NCBI GenBank assembly: GCA_905236405.1
Contig: CAJOQB010000075.1
Span: 1 to 8,336 of the forward strand
DNA length: 8,336 bases
DNA from: an uncultured Bacteroidales bacterium
Lineage (GTDB): Bacteria; Bacteroidota; Bacteroidia; Bacteroidales; P3
Direction of reading: 5' to 3'
In this document: piece by piece, positions 7,403-8,336 of the stretch
Position numbering within the stretch: the first letter of the stretch is position 1
Layout: every line of letters starts with the position of its first letter
Made by a program: the position numbers and the translations under genes
Notes under the pieces: model-generated
Seen by the model: only the letters and a program-made list of their open reading frames with translations
What the model was told of the DNA's origin: nothing
The model's database searches: none

Positions 7403-8260
7403 ATGAAAAAGATAGTGGCATTGTTTTGTGTGCTGCTTGCAGGCAGCATCGTCATGGCCAACGAGATTGACTCGCAACGGTTGAGCAACGACTGGTCGAA
7501 ATTGGTGGATCGTGTATGCTGCGAATACACCAAAGGCTATATCAACAGCATGCTTTCGAAGCCAGGATATGACTCCACAGCACGTACCTTTATGGAGCAA
7601 GCCGCTCCCAAGTTGGTCGACAAGAAAGGTGTATACATGAACTCCGACCAACTCCAATCCCTTTTGGTGGAATATGGCTGGAGTGCCACTGCCACCAAGC
7701 TCGTGCAGCCCATTGCTAACAGAAAGACGCTTGCTGCCGACAAGCAGACCCTTGAACAGTTGCTTGACATCTCGGTCTTTTCTACCACCATGCAGAAATA
7801 TCTGGCTGATGCCAAGACAGAACTGTCCAATCAGTTAAACACCGAATACGAAGCCTCTGCGGAACCTGTCAAAAATGACGAGCCCACGGCCATCGATTCG
7901 GCAATGGCAGAAGCCGAGGAAATCAATATGCAACGCTCGGTGGCACACAACTACGACTGGGCTATCGTGCTTTTGGCGTTGATTGCTGCCATCGAAGCGG
8001 TGGCACTTCTCCGTCTGACTTCACGCAAGCGTATTGTCGAGGTGGTGAAGGAGAGCAATATGATGCATCGTACCTATGTCCGCAAGGACGACGATGATAT
8101 TGCTGAGCTCCGTATGAATATGGCTCGTTTGCAGAAACGGTTAGACCGTATCGACCCCGAAGGCACTCCAAAAGCCAACGAGAACGAAGCGACAGAGGAA
8201 AACGAGCCTGCTCCGCTACCTGATGTCGAAGAGGCTCCCATCTCGTTCAAACACCTATAG
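7403..8260 (+). CDS. Unrecognised exported single-pass membrane protein with vicinal cysteines and acidic cytoplasmic tail
   Basis: I do not recognise a family for this 285-residue protein. It starts with a clear signal peptide (MKKIVALFCVLLAGSIVMA, likely cleaved after 19). Residues 20-183 form a mostly helical domain predicted outside the cytoplasm. A membrane helix lies at about 184-205, followed by a basic stop-transfer stretch (RLTSRKR), which predicts type I topology. The cytoplasmic part has an acidic patch (KDDDDIAEL), a short heptad-like helix at about 231-250 (LRMNMARLQKRLDRI) that may be a coiled coil, and a Glu/Pro-rich tail at 251-280. Apart from one in the signal peptide, the only cysteines are the adjacent pair C39-C40. 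The gene is 21 bases after the thioredoxin-fold gene and three bases before the next gene, so it probably sits in an operon. Overall shape suggests a membrane scaffold or sensor, but that is a guess. Confidence 0.85.
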   Translation: MKKIVALFCVLLAGSIVMANEIDSQRLSNDWSKLVDRVCCEYTKGYINSMLSKPGYDSTARTFMEQAAPKLVDKKGVYMNSDQLQSLLVEYGWSATATKLVQPIANRKTLAADKQTLEQLLDISVFSTTMQKYLADAKTELSNQLNTEYEASAEPVKNDEPTAIDSAMAEAEEINMQRSVAHNYDWAIVLLALIAAIEAVALLRLTSRKRIVEVVKESNMMHRTYVRKDDDDIAELRMNMARLQKRLDRIDPEGTPKANENEATEENEPAPLPDVEEAPISFKHL

Positions 8261-8263
8261 TTC

Positions 8264-8336
8264 ATGGCCAAAGGACAACCCCAACAATATCGTGTGCTTT
8301 GGGTGGACGAGGAAGACGACCAATGGAGTTTTGTCG
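8264..8336 (+). CDS. Start of an unidentified gene, truncated by the window end
   Basis: An ATG three bases after the previous stop opens a frame that runs to the window edge, giving 24 codons: it begins MAKGQPQQYRVLWVDEEDDQ and continues WSFV. There is no signal peptide, so the product is probably cytoplasmic. The stretch YRVLWVDEEDD resembles the first strand and acidic pocket of response-regulator receiver domains such as the ILWVDDE of PorX-type proteins, but 24 residues are too few to decide. Tight spacing suggests cotranscription with the upstream membrane protein gene. Confidence 0.5.
   Translation, partial: MAKGQPQQYRVLWVDEEDDQWSFV

Noticed and set aside
1..8336. Mobile element, CRISPR array, defence island or toxin-antitoxin system
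   Set aside because: No transposase, integrase, direct-repeat array, terminal inverted repeat or compositional break is visible; every gene is same-strand and most are envelope housekeeping.

Overview
This 8.3 kb window looks like chromosomal DNA of a member of the phylum Bacteroidota, most likely the order Bacteroidales. The main reasons are a GldF-GldG fusion followed by a DUF4340 protein, the order surE / small membrane protein / lpxB, and A-rich gene leaders that lack a GGAGG-type Shine-Dalgarno sequence. The genus cannot be told from the sequence. All genes are on the + strand and tightly packed. I see no RNA gene, insertion sequence, phage gene, CRISPR array or transfer signature.

Region 1 (1-3144) is the end of an ABC-transporter locus. 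It holds the C-terminal part of a GldF-type permease fused in frame to a complete GldG-type extracytoplasmic protein, then a membrane-anchored DUF4340 protein. The GldA-type ATPase and the rest of GldF would lie upstream of the window.

Region 2 (3153-6714) continues with gaps of about 10 bases or less. It encodes the SurE nucleotidase, a 100-residue three-helix membrane protein, the lipid A disaccharide synthase LpxB, and an exported SpoIID/LytB-family protein whose start codon overlaps the lpxB stop codon. The last two link lipid A synthesis to probable peptidoglycan processing.

Region 3 (6824-8336) follows the only sizeable gap, an AT-rich 109-base leader that probably marks a new transcription unit. 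It holds an exported thioredoxin-fold protein with a CGWC active site, an unrecognised single-pass membrane protein whose only mature cysteines are an adjacent pair, and the first 24 codons of a further gene cut off by the window edge.

Overall this is a cell-envelope housekeeping neighbourhood. I did not find convincing evidence of a new defence, mobile or biosynthetic system. The less explained parts are the 100-residue protein, the vicinal-cysteine membrane protein beside the thioredoxin-fold protein, and the role of the GldFG/DUF4340 transporter.
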